The notes under the pieces are model-generated. The model worked only from the letters and a program-made list of their open reading frames with translations. It was not told where the DNA came from and made no database searches. Shown in pieces: positions 1 through 7,297 of a stretch of 64,000 nt of DNA. Every line of letters begins with the position of its first letter. Position 1 is the stretch's first letter. This DNA comes from Gaiellasilicea sp963705515 (GTDB taxonomy: Bacteria; Actinomycetota; Thermoleophilia; Gaiellales; Gaiellaceae). Both the position numbers and the translations under genes were made by a program. Location: positions 868,001 to 932,000 of the forward strand of contig CAVPJV010000009.1 of NCBI GenBank assembly GCA_963705515.1, written 5' to 3'.

Positions 1-360
1 CCACGACAAGCTGCCGAAGCGGCGATGCGCCTCCTCGAGGCCGGCGACGAGCCCGGGCACGGCGACGGAGCCCTCGCCGACCTTGTAGCTCTGCGTCGAG
101 TCGCCGAAGTCGACCGTCAGGTCCTCGATCTCGCCCAGGGGGCGGGACGGTGCGGCGAAGAAGCAATCGAGCAGCGTCACCTCGCCGTCGACCCAGCCGA
201 GGAAGAAGCCGCCGCCGGTCGGCCCGGTCAGCGGGCCTTCTGCGACCGATGCCGCGAACGCAGCCGCGAGGCACGCGTCGACGGCGTTTCCACCCTCCTC
301 GAGCACGCGCGCGCCGGCCTCTGCGGTCGGGCGGCTTCCGGCGGCGATCGCTCCCTGCAT
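1..360 (-). CDS. gamma-glutamyltransferase family protein, N-terminal part (runs off the window edge)
   Basis: The reverse strand encodes the first 120 residues of a gamma-glutamyltransferase-type Ntn-hydrolase, which transfers or hydrolyses gamma-glutamyl groups of glutathione-like substrates. Visible are the family's GGNAVDA block near residue 23 and the glycine-rich GPTGGGFFL block near residue 45. The autoprocessing Thr and catalytic half lie outside the window. There is no signal peptide, so a cytoplasmic enzyme is more likely than the secreted form. The ATG is preceded by a TACCCT box 7 nt upstream and no Shine-Dalgarno. It is divergent from the membrane protein at 439. Confidence 0.85.
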   Translation of the reverse strand, partial: MQGAIAAGSRPTAEAGARVLEEGGNAVDACLAAAFAASVAEGPLTGPTGGGFFLGWVDGEVTLLDCFFAAPSRPLGEIEDLTVDFGDSTQSYKVGEGSVAVPGLVAGLEEAHRRFGSLSW

Positions 361-367
361 GAAACTC

Positions 368-373
368 AGGGTA
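368..373 (-). promoter_or_regulatory. -10 box TACCCT of the gamma-glutamyltransferase gene
   Basis: TACCCT on the minus strand is followed by 7 nt and the ATG at 360. No Shine-Dalgarno is present, so a leaderless start is inferred. Confidence 0.5.
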
Positions 374-424
374 AAGATGCTGTGCGGATGCCGATAACAG
401 GTAACGACCTGATGAATTACCGGC

Positions 425-430
425 TACGTT
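425..430 (+). promoter_or_regulatory. -10 box TACGTT before the flippase-like gene
   Basis: TACGTT is followed by 8 nt and the ATG at 439. This supports 439 over the in-frame ATGs at 388 and 412. Confidence 0.4.
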
Positions 431-438
431 GTCAGACG

Positions 439-1455
439 ATGCATCTCGACCTCGAACTGGGGAAACGGCACCTCGCCGTGTTCCTGGGATCGGTCGCAGC
501 CCTGATCGCGCTCGCGCTGACTCCGCAGCTCCTTGGCGACCTCGTCTCGGAGGGAGTCGCGGGCGTTTCCGACGCGTCGCCCGGCTGGCTCTGGATCGCC
601 GGTGTGGCGTTCGCCGCCTCGCTCGTGACCTCGGCCTGCGGCTGGCAGTCCGCGCTCACCCGCTGCGGCGGCACGGTGTCGCGGGCGGACGCATCCGCGC
701 GCTACTGCACCGGCTCGATCGTGAACGCGCTCGCCCCGGCCCGGATCGGGACTGCGGTGCGGTTCGCGCTCTTCTCGCGCGTGCTCCACAACGACGGGCG
801 GCTCTGGACGGTCGGCGGGATCGCCGGCTCGCTGAGCGCCGTGCGGGCCATGTGGCTCGCCGTCGTGCTCGCGCTCGCATCGGCGGGCGGCGTGCTGCCG
901 CGCTGGCCGATCGCCGTGTTGCTCCTCGCGGGAGTCGTGGCAGCCGCAATCGCCTGGCGCGCGCGTGACTCGCGGCCGGGGACGAAGTTCGGCCACGCGC
1001 TCGACGTCTTCCGCGTCCTCGGGCGCTGCCCGCGCGCCGCGGCGCAGATCGCCGGCTGGGTCGGGCTCTCGATGGCGCTCCGCGTCGCCGCCGCGGCCGC
1101 GATCGCAGCCGCCTTCGGAGTCGACCGGCCGCTCGCCGCTGCCGTCCTGATCATCCCGGCGCTCGACCTGGCCGGGATCCTGCCGCTGACCCCGGGCAAC
1201 GTGGGCGTCTCGAGCGCGGCGGTGGCCTTCGCGCTCTCGGCGCACGGCGTCGGGTCGCACGTCGCCGTCTCGGCCGGGATCGCGCTCGGCGCGGTCGAGA
1301 CCCTGACGACGCTCGGGCTCGGCTCCGCCAGCATCCTCTACTTCGTCGGCCAGCGCACGGGCGCCGTCCGCTGGCACACCGCCGCGGCCGCGCTGACCGG
1401 CTGCTTCGCCCTCGGCGCCGCTTTTGGGGCGACCGTGCTCGTTCCGCTCGTCTAG
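439..1455 (+). CDS. lysylphosphatidylglycerol synthase TM-region / UPF0104 family membrane protein
   Basis: An integral membrane protein of about 338 residues with some eight hydrophobic segments. Near residue 250 is the family motif region PLTPGNVGVSSAAVAFAL, resembling the PxTPGxxGxxE signature of the AglD/MprF-type flippase domain, though the usual Glu is replaced by Ser. Relatives move or scramble lipid-linked substrates; there is no C-terminal aminoacyl-transferase domain, so lipid lysylation is not implied. In-frame ATGs also exist at 388 and 412; 439 was chosen because the first membrane helix follows directly and a TACGTT box lies 8 nt upstream. The 3' end overlaps the convergent Cys-rich gene by 4 nt. 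Confidence 0.75.
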   Translation: MHLDLELGKRHLAVFLGSVAALIALALTPQLLGDLVSEGVAGVSDASPGWLWIAGVAFAASLVTSACGWQSALTRCGGTVSRADASARYCTGSIVNALAPARIGTAVRFALFSRVLHNDGRLWTVGGIAGSLSAVRAMWLAVVLALASAGGVLPRWPIAVLLLAGVVAAAIAWRARDSRPGTKFGHALDVFRVLGRCPRAAAQIAGWVGLSMALRVAAAAAIAAAFGVDRPLAAAVLIIPALDLAGILPLTPGNVGVSSAAVAFALSAHGVGSHVAVSAGIALGAVETLTTLGLGSASILYFVGQRTGAVRWHTAAAALTGCFALGAAFGATVLVPLV

Positions 1456-1787
1456 CGCCGAACGACTCGCAACGCCGGAATCGGTTCGTTCGCTGCGACG
1501 TCGGAGTCCGGCTGAGCAAAGCTCGCCTCAGCGAGCGCTCCCTCGATCGGAACGTAGCCGGAGCACCCACACAGCTCAGAGGTCAACGTCTGGAAGTCGC
1601 CAATGCGGCGCCGGCATTCGTGCCTGCCTCCGCGCACGAACACCCTGACGTGGTCACGTCGGGGATGTCCGCACTCGTCGCACAGCGGCGATCCACCACA
1701 TGTCGGGCAGCCACCTCCGTCCGTCACCCGGCGGTGGGCACCCCGCGGCCATGCCGTTCCGCACAATCTGCACGAGACCGAGGCCAT
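1452..1787 (-). CDS. small Cys-rich putative zinc-ribbon protein
   Basis: A 111-residue protein with CxxC pairs at the N-terminus (CRLCG, CPTCGG, CDECGH), then a CGHxxxDH stretch and a later C-x-C pair. The spacing suggests two or three zinc-binding knuckles. The second half resembles small proteins carrying a CGH...H...C...CxC pattern, but I cannot name a family. It has no enzyme signature or membrane segment. It lies between the membrane protein and ftsZ, and shares no operon with the convergent gene. A role as a metal- or nucleic-acid-binding accessory is only a guess. Confidence 0.55.
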   Translation of the reverse strand: MASVSCRLCGTAWPRGAHRRVTDGGGCPTCGGSPLCDECGHPRRDHVRVFVRGGRHECRRRIGDFQTLTSELCGCSGYVPIEGALAEASFAQPDSDVAANEPIPALRVVRR

Positions 1788-1818
1788 GCCATCAATGTCG
1801 GCTCGGATCGGGCCGACT

Positions 1819-3225
1819 TTAGTTGCGGAGGAAGCTCGGCGGCTCGAGTGGGTCCTCGGTGCGCCGCGGGCTCGTGTCGCCGGTGAACGTCGGCGTCGTG
1901 CGGCGGCGGGAGCCGCCGAGGCCCGTGGCGACGACCGTCACCCAGACCTGGCCGGCGAGGCGTTCGTCGACCGTGGCGCCGAAGATGATGTTCGTGTCGT
2001 CGGTGGCGGCCTGACGGACCGTCTCGGCGGCGTCGTTCACCTCGAGCAGGGTCAGGTCCTCGCCGCCGGCGATCGAGAGCAGGATCCCGCGGGCACCGAC
2101 GATCTCGGTGTCGATCAACGGGCTCTTGAGCGCACGCTCAGCAGCCTGCTTCGCGCGGTCCTCGCCGGTGGCGTAGCCGATTCCCATCAGCGCGGAGCCG
2201 GCGTCGCGCATGACCGTGCGCACGTCGGCGAAGTCGAGGTTGATCAGGCCGGGCATCGTGATCAGGTCGGTGATGCCCTGGACGCCCTGGCGCAGGACGT
2301 CGTCCGCGATCTTGAACGCGTCGAGCATCGAGGTCGAGCGGTCGAGCACCTCGAGCAGGCGGTCGTTCGGGATCACGATCACGGTGTCGCAGGCAGCGCG
2401 GAGCTGCTCGACGCCCTGGTCGGCCGACGTCTTGCGGCGCGTGCCCTCGAACCGGAACGGCGTCGTGACGATGCCGACGGTGAGCGCACCGAGCTCGCGG
2501 GCGATCCGTGCGACGACAGGCGCCGCGCCGGTACCGGTGCCACCGCCCTCGCCTGCGGTGACAAAGACCATGTCGGAGCCGCGGAGGGCGTTCTTGATCT
2601 GGTCGTAGCTCTCCTCGGCTGCGCGGCGGCCGATGTCCGGCTCCGCTCCCGAGCCCAGACCCTGTGTCAGCTCGCGGCCGACGTGGATCTTGACCGGGGC
2701 GTCCGAGAGCTGGAGCTGCTGCATGTCCGTGTTGACGGCGACGAACTCGACCTGCGAGATGCCGGCGTCGATCATCCGGTTGACCGCGTTCAGGCCGGCA
2801 CCGCCGACACCGATCACGCGGATCACCGCGAGATAGCTGGTGCTGTCGCGCGGCGTCGCATACTCGAGCCGCGGCGCGGGCTCAGGCATCACCTCGTAGC
2901 GGGTGACGGGCGGCTCGTAGACGGTCTGCTCCCTGGGCGGCGGCGGCGCAGGCTGAGCGATCGCGGACGCCTCCGGCTCCGCGGGCGCCGTCGTCTCCGC
3001 CGGCACTGCAGGCTCAGACGGTGCGGGCGGCGCGGGTGCGGCCGCGCTTGCTTCCTCCTTGGCGAAGTCGGGGACGTGCTCGACGGTCATCTCCTGCGGC
3101 TCTTCGGGCGTCGGAGCCGGGGGTGCCGCCTCCTGTCCCTGCTCTGCCTGCCGCTGGGCAGCCTCGGTCGCGCGGAAGAGCTCCGCCAGAGGGCCCTCAC
3201 GCATGCTCGCGCGGTTTCGCGCCAT
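1819..3225 (-). CDS. ftsZ: cell division GTPase FtsZ with a long N-terminal extension
   Basis: The tubulin-like GTPase core begins near residue 134 with VIGVGGAGLNAVNRM. The tubulin signature GEGGGTGTGAAP lies near residue 232, and the T7 catalytic loop is intact (NLDFADV). The C-terminus keeps a conserved-peptide-like PPSFLR, the usual FtsA/SepF docking site, after a short linker. The unusual part is the first ~130 residues: a short helix-like MREGPLAELFRATEA followed by a Pro/Ala/Glu-rich stretch, where typical FtsZ has only 10-30 residues. The start overlaps the upstream parA gene by 29 nt, so the two are cotranscribed and probably translationally coupled. Whether it is the main division FtsZ or a paralogue cannot be told from this window. 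Confidence 0.93.
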   Translation of the reverse strand: MARNRASMREGPLAELFRATEAAQRQAEQGQEAAPPAPTPEEPQEMTVEHVPDFAKEEASAAAPAPPAPSEPAVPAETTAPAEPEASAIAQPAPPPPREQTVYEPPVTRYEVMPEPAPRLEYATPRDSTSYLAVIRVIGVGGAGLNAVNRMIDAGISQVEFVAVNTDMQQLQLSDAPVKIHVGRELTQGLGSGAEPDIGRRAAEESYDQIKNALRGSDMVFVTAGEGGGTGTGAAPVVARIARELGALTVGIVTTPFRFEGTRRKTSADQGVEQLRAACDTVIVIPNDRLLEVLDRSTSMLDAFKIADDVLRQGVQGITDLITMPGLINLDFADVRTVMRDAGSALMGIGYATGEDRAKQAAERALKSPLIDTEIVGARGILLSIAGGEDLTLLEVNDAAETVRQAATDDTNIIFGATVDERLAGQVWVTVVATGLGGSRRRTTPTFTGDTSPRRTEDPLEPPSFLRN

Positions 3226-3967
3226 CGAGCACCTCCTTCGCCAGTTCGCGGTAGGCCTCTGCAGCTGTCCCGCTCGGGTCGTATTTGAGCACGGACGAGC
3301 CCTTCACGGGAGCCTCGGCGTACCGGACAGTCTTGCGGATGCGCGTCTTGAAGACGAGATCGCCGAAATTCTCCTCCAGGATCTCGACCGCCTCGCGCGA
3401 GTGCAGCGTGCGTCGGTCGAACATCGTCGGCAGGATCCCCTCGATCTTCACGTCCGGGTTGAGGTTCTCGCGCACCATCGCGAGCGTGTTCTCGAGCTGG
3501 ACGAGACCGCGGAGCGAGAGGTACTCGCACTGGACCGGGACGATCACCCCGGTTGCGGCGACGAAGGCGTTGATCGTCAGCAGGCCGAGCGACGGCGGCG
3601 TGTCGATCATGATGAAGTCGTACTTGTCGCGCACCTCGAGCAGCGACTTTTCGAGCGCGCGCTCGCGGCCGATCATCGAGCTGAGCGCGAGCTCGGCGCC
3701 GGCGAGGTCGATCGACGAGACGGCCACGTCGACCTCGGCCACGTGGATGATCTCGGAGATCGGCAGCCGGTGGACGAGCACGTCGAACATCGAGCGCTCG
3801 ATCGAGTCCGGGTTCATCCCCTGACTCATCGTCAGGTTGCCCTGCGGATCGAGATCGATCGCGAGGACACGGAAGCCCTGCTCCTTGAAGGCGACCGCGA
3901 GGTTCAGCGTCGTCGTCGTTTTCGCGACGCCGCCCTTCTGGTTCGCGAAGACGATCACCCTCTGCAA
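3197..3967 (-). CDS. parA: ParA/Soj-family ATPase
   Basis: A 256-residue deviant Walker ATPase: KGGVAKTT at residues 11-18, IDLDPQGN near 40, and the Walker B-like IMIDTPPSLG near 115. It matches chromosome or plasmid ParA and related positioning ATPases. I place the start at TTG 3967 because a clear GGAGGAG lies 6 nt upstream and it puts the Walker motif at the usual distance; an ATG at 4039 would add 24 poorly conserved-looking residues. No parB follows. Instead ftsZ starts inside its 3' end, suggesting a function in placing the Z-ring or a division-linked cargo. Confidence 0.9.
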   Translation of the reverse strand: MQRVIVFANQKGGVAKTTTTLNLAVAFKEQGFRVLAIDLDPQGNLTMSQGMNPDSIERSMFDVLVHRLPISEIIHVAEVDVAVSSIDLAGAELALSSMIGRERALEKSLLEVRDKYDFIMIDTPPSLGLLTINAFVAATGVIVPVQCEYLSLRGLVQLENTLAMVRENLNPDVKIEGILPTMFDRRTLHSREAVEILEENFGDLVFKTRIRKTVRYAEAPVKGSSVLKYDPSGTAAEAYRELAKEVLDGAKPREHA

Positions 3968-3973
3968 GCTCGG

Positions 3974-3980
3974 CTCCTCC
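3974..3980 (-). promoter_or_regulatory. ribosome binding site deciding the TTG start of parA
   Basis: GGAGGAG on the minus strand, 6 nt before TTG 3967. It is one of the few clear Shine-Dalgarno sites in the window. Confidence 0.6.
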
Positions 3981-4080
3981 GTGGCTTGATGTGCCCTCGT
4001 GTTCGGGCGCGGTAGCAGGCGCATGAGTCCCATGTGCAAGCGCCTTTCAAGCCTAGCCTCGGTTTTCCTTCACCCGGTGC

Positions 4081-5019
4081 TCAGCGGGGTTCGCCGTCGT
4101 CGTAGTCGAGGTCCTCGAGCCGTGCGATCAGCCCGAGCCCGCGGAAGTAGATCTTGTTCGAGCGCGGGTAGTAGCAGACGTCGTTTGCCTTGCGCGTCCC
4201 GTATGCGAGGAACGTCATCCCCGCCGGGCCGGCGCGAAAGCCGTGCGCGATGCCGGACGAGGCCGGCCGCGAGATCACGTCGCCGGCCCGGAGCGGTACC
4301 TCCTCGTACTCGACCCCTGCACGGACGCGCTGGGGCGTCGGCCAGAGCTCGAGCTTCCCCGCGCCGTCGAGCACGACGAAAAGCTCCTCGTCCGCCGAGT
4401 GAAGATGCGGCGGCACGCCCTCGCAGCCCGGGTTGAGCCTGCCCCAGTTGAGGCCAGCCAGATCCGCGCCGGCGTTGCGGGCAAGCTGCTTCCAGCTCCC
4501 GCCCTCCGAGTCGCCGCCGTCAACCCCGTCGACATTGACGACCGTCTCGGGGCGCGGAGTCAGCTCCGGTAGCTCGGGTTCGCCTGCAGCAGCCTCGCGT
4601 GCCCAGGGATGCGCACCTCCGCCCGCCTCGACCCAGCTTCCACCGAGCCACGACACTCCGGCCCGAGGCAGGTGCGCGGCCTCCGTGCGTACGCGCGTCC
4701 CGAACGCGAGCACGTCGAGCCCATCGTCGCCGGCCTGGAGCGCGTGCAGCTCACGCGGTCGGTGGACGATGCAGTCGCCGGGCCGAACCTCGAAGGCGGC
4801 GCCGTCGAGGAGGCAGACACCCGTGCCGCCGAGCACGTAGAAGATCTCCTCCTCCGCCGTTTGCCGGTGGAACGGCGTCGACCACTTGCCCGGATCGACA
4901 CGGATCCGGTTGACGCCGACGGTCTTCGAGCCCGCCGCGGCGCCGAGGTCTGTCCAGAGGCCCCCGAGATGGCCGGCTTCCGCCCGGCCGCTCTCGACGT
5001 CGTCCCAGTGGGCGATCAC
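4081..5019 (-). CDS. bicupin domain protein
   Basis: A 312-residue protein with two cupin barrels. The first (residues ~30-115) has an HRQTAEEEIFYVLGGTG segment with PGDCIVH. The second (~185-280) has PPHLHSADEELFVVLDGAG with RAGDVI. Both keep the His/Glu metal-ligand pattern, so this is a metal-binding enzyme or sugar/small-molecule-binding cupin. The substrate is unknown. The GTG start sits 7 nt after the stop of the preceding small gene, making them one transcription unit. Confidence 0.8.
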   Translation of the reverse strand: MIAHWDDVESGRAEAGHLGGLWTDLGAAAGSKTVGVNRIRVDPGKWSTPFHRQTAEEEIFYVLGGTGVCLLDGAAFEVRPGDCIVHRPRELHALQAGDDGLDVLAFGTRVRTEAAHLPRAGVSWLGGSWVEAGGGAHPWAREAAAGEPELPELTPRPETVVNVDGVDGGDSEGGSWKQLARNAGADLAGLNWGRLNPGCEGVPPHLHSADEELFVVLDGAGKLELWPTPQRVRAGVEYEEVPLRAGDVISRPASSGIAHGFRAGPAGMTFLAYGTRKANDVCYYPRSNKIYFRGLGLIARLEDLDYDDGEPR

Positions 5020-5026
5020 CCGTCGA

Positions 5027-5224
5027 TTATGTCCCGAGCAGGCGCTGTGCGGAGCGCTCGACCACCTCCTCCCCGTCGCCTGTAGCCGCCGCCCGCTCGC
5101 GCACCTGCTCCTCGGCCTCGCGGAGCAGTCCGCGCAGCTCCGCCAGCAGCTCGCCGGGCGCCGCGCGCGTCCGGTCGAGCGCATCGATCCGGTCGAGCCG
5201 GGCGAGAACGCGAGCTTCGTCCAT
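5027..5224 (-). CDS. small helical protein of unknown function
   Basis: A 65-residue, charged, probably all-helical protein (Leu, Glu and Arg rich, likely coiled coil over residues 20-50). It has no recognised domain. It is preceded by a TAGCGT box 7 nt from the ATG and followed after 7 nt by the bicupin start, so it appears to be the first gene of that unit. Its size leaves some doubt, but the phased promoter and operon position support it. Confidence 0.5.
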   Translation of the reverse strand: MDEARVLARLDRIDALDRTRAAPGELLAELRGLLREAEEQVRERAAATGDGEEVVERSAQRLLGT

Positions 5225-5231
5225 GCCGCCG

Positions 5232-5237
5232 ACGCTA
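5232..5237 (-). promoter_or_regulatory. -10 box TAGCGT before the small helical gene
   Basis: TAGCGT on the minus strand with 7 nt to the ATG at 5224; leaderless arrangement inferred. Confidence 0.45.
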
Positions 5238-5245
5238 GCGAGCGT

Positions 5246-5278
5246 CCCGTGCCGAAAGCGCTACGGCTTTGTCACGGG
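5246..5278 (-). terminator. stem-loop after the 402-residue unknown gene
   Basis: Outer arms CCCGTG (5246-5251) and CACGGG (5273-5278) enclose an inner AAAGC/GCTTT stem. There is no T-run, so it may terminate weakly or merely separate the upstream gene from the promoter at 5232. Confidence 0.35.
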
Positions 5279-5294
5279 AACGTGAATCTTCGCC

Positions 5295-6503
5295 CTACGC
5301 ACCGGCCGCGGCGCGCAGCCCCAGCAGCGCGTCGTCGAGCGAGCGGACGAGCGAGGCCCGATCGCCGTGCCGGAGGGTCGCGACGAGCGACCGCCGCACC
5401 GTGTCCTCGGCTCGCGCCGAGGCCTGCTCGCCTGCGGCGAGCGAACGCAGCGCCGCGTGGATCGCGCGCCGCTCTTCGCTGGCGTCGCCGAGCAGCACTG
5501 CGGCACGCAGCTCCCACGTCTCGCCGAGCAGCCCGACGAGCGCGCCGCGCAGCTGCTCGGAGCGGAACGGCTCGTTCTGGAAGAGCGAGAGCTCCCAGCG
5601 GTCGAGCGCCTCGGCGAGCGGAGCGTCCGCGTCGGCGAGGGCGAGCCGCTCGAGCACCTCGCGCGTCACTTCAGCGCGGAACGAGTCGAGCCTCGTCGCC
5701 TCGCCCGGCGGCTGGGTCGCGGCGATCGGCAGCACCGGCCGGATCCCGAACGGGCGCCAGTCGAGCCGCTCGAACAGCACCGGCCCCGCGGCGACCGGAG
5801 CGGCCGTGGCGAGCCTGATCGCGGAGACGGCGTCGGCGAGCTCGGCGGGCGCGTCGGGCGGCTCCTCACCGGGCTCGAGCCCTCGCTCGAGCTCGATCAC
5901 GCAGTAGCGGTCGACCTCGCGGCCGAAGCCGGCGGGCAGCAGTCCCTGCGCCTCGGGCCAGTGATGCGCGAGCTCTCCGGTGGCCGCGGCGCGCAGCCGG
6001 ATCCCGCCGCCGAGCTCGACCTGCGTGACGACCGAGAGCCCGACGAGCGGCGCGACTGCCGCGTAGGCGTGCTGCCCGCCGAAGAGCGATCCCTCCAGCT
6101 CGGCGTACGCGCGCTCGAAGGCGCGGTCGTCCCAGTCGAAGCCGCCGCACGACTCCGCGGTCGAGATCAGGAGCGAGAGCAGCACGGTGCGGTAGAGCGC
6201 CTGCTCCTCCGTCGGCTTCGGCCCCGCGTGAGCGCGCGCGAAGATCGCCGCAGCGGGCTCGCGCAGCAGCTCGTCGAGGGCGATCCGGGCGTCGTCCCGT
6301 TTCGCGAGCGCGCTTGCGCGCGACTCGACGAAGGAGCGCACGAGCGGCCGGTACTCGTAGAGCGCCGGCCCCTGCCGCTGAACGTGCTCCTCGAACGCGA
6401 ACGGCAGGTCGTCGCCTTCCTCGAGCGCGCGGCCGAGGAAGACGAACGCGCCCAGGCAGAAGGCGCGCAGGGTCAGGTGCAGCTGCGGAGCGCGTACCGC
6501 CAT
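5295..6503 (-). CDS. conserved hypothetical protein (402 aa)
   Basis: I do not recognise this protein. It is mostly helical, with no signal peptide, no membrane segment and no obvious catalytic motif. The N-terminal half contains FDWDDRAFERAY-type acidic/aromatic stretches; the C-terminal half is rich in Leu/Ala/Arg helices. It starts 9 nt after the nei-like glycosylase stop, so both are likely on one transcript. A link to DNA repair rests on that position alone. Confidence 0.65.
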   Translation of the reverse strand: MAVRAPQLHLTLRAFCLGAFVFLGRALEEGDDLPFAFEEHVQRQGPALYEYRPLVRSFVESRASALAKRDDARIALDELLREPAAAIFARAHAGPKPTEEQALYRTVLLSLLISTAESCGGFDWDDRAFERAYAELEGSLFGGQHAYAAVAPLVGLSVVTQVELGGGIRLRAAATGELAHHWPEAQGLLPAGFGREVDRYCVIELERGLEPGEEPPDAPAELADAVSAIRLATAAPVAAGPVLFERLDWRPFGIRPVLPIAATQPPGEATRLDSFRAEVTREVLERLALADADAPLAEALDRWELSLFQNEPFRSEQLRGALVGLLGETWELRAAVLLGDASEERRAIHAALRSLAAGEQASARAEDTVRRSLVATLRHGDRASLVRSLDDALLGLRAAAGA

Positions 6504-6512
6504 CCGTCCTGC

Positions 6513-7265
6513 TTACTCCCCCGGCGGCCCGCCTCCTGCCTGGCAGCCCGGGCACCAGTACGCGGTGCGGTTCGCGTCGCCCTGGCCGCGGGAGCGGATG
6601 ATCGTGCCGCAGCGTGAGCAGGGCCGTCCGGCGTGCCGGTAGACCTGACGCACCTGCCTGCCGGTCTCGAGCGCGTCCCACATCAGCCGACGAGCAGCCG
6701 CGACAGCGTCGCGCAGCACCTTGTCGTCGGCGTCCCGCACGCGCAGCCACGGCGACGCGCCCACCGACCAGAGCGCCTCGGCCATCCACATGTTCCCGAT
6801 CCCGGCGACGAGCCGCTGGTCCTGGAGCGCCTCGCCGAGCCACAGGTCGCCCGCACCGCGCAGGCGCGCGACGGCGGCATCGACGTCGAACTCGTCCGCG
6901 AGCACGTCCTGGCCGAGCCGCCGGAGGTTCCGCGTCTCGAGCGTGAGCACCGGCCCGTTCCAGAGCACGCCCTCGAGCGTCTCGCCCCGGAGCACGAGCC
7001 ACGGCAGACCGGTCCGCACCTTCCCGCGCGGCTCGATCCGCCAGCGGCCGGTCATGCGCAGGTGGCTGCGGACGACGAGCCCGCCTTCGAAGCGCAGCAG
7101 CAGGTTCTTGCCGACCGCCTCCACCGACTCGAGCACGCGCCCGTCGACGCGCGGCGCGACCTGCGTCGCCTGGGCGCGTGGATTCGGCGACACGACCTCG
7201 AGCCTCTGGCCGACGAGCGGCTGGAGCCGCAGCGCCGCGCGGTGGAGTGCGTCCCCTTCGGGCAC
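6513..7265 (-). CDS. nei: Fpg/Nei-family DNA glycosylase (endonuclease VIII-like)
   Basis: A 250-residue base-excision repair enzyme that removes oxidised bases and nicks the abasic site. The GTG start places the catalytic Pro immediately after the initiator, followed by EGD (PEGDALHRAA), which is the Nei rather than the Fpg (PELPE) signature. A helix-two-turn-helix region (GIGNMWMAEALW) and a C-terminal zinc finger with CSRCG and CPGCQ complete the family layout. An upstream in-frame ATG would bury the catalytic Pro and was rejected. TAAGCT lies 7 nt before the GTG. It is divergent from the GAF-MerR-B12 gene across only 32 nt. Confidence 0.9.
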   Translation of the reverse strand: MPEGDALHRAALRLQPLVGQRLEVVSPNPRAQATQVAPRVDGRVLESVEAVGKNLLLRFEGGLVVRSHLRMTGRWRIEPRGKVRTGLPWLVLRGETLEGVLWNGPVLTLETRNLRRLGQDVLADEFDVDAAVARLRGAGDLWLGEALQDQRLVAGIGNMWMAEALWSVGASPWLRVRDADDKVLRDAVAAARRLMWDALETGRQVRQVYRHAGRPCSRCGTIIRSRGQGDANRTAYWCPGCQAGGGPPGE

Positions 7266-7272
7266 GGCGCCC

Positions 7273-7278
7273 AGCTTA
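7273..7278 (-). promoter_or_regulatory. -10 box TAAGCT of nei
   Basis: TAAGCT on the minus strand, 7 nt before GTG 7265. Confidence 0.45.
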
Positions 7279-7282
7279 GAGC

Positions 7283-7288
7283 TAGTGT
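7283..7288 (+). promoter_or_regulatory. -10 box TAGTGT of the GAF-MerR-B12 regulator
   Basis: TAGTGT lies 9 nt before ATG 7298, almost back-to-back with the nei -10 box. Confidence 0.4.
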
Positions 7289-7297
7289 TTTCGCCGC

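Noticed and set aside
6513..7265. Annotation of the glycosylase as MutM/Fpg
   Set aside because: The N-terminus reads P-E-G-D after the initiator, the Nei-type signature, rather than P-E-L-P-E.
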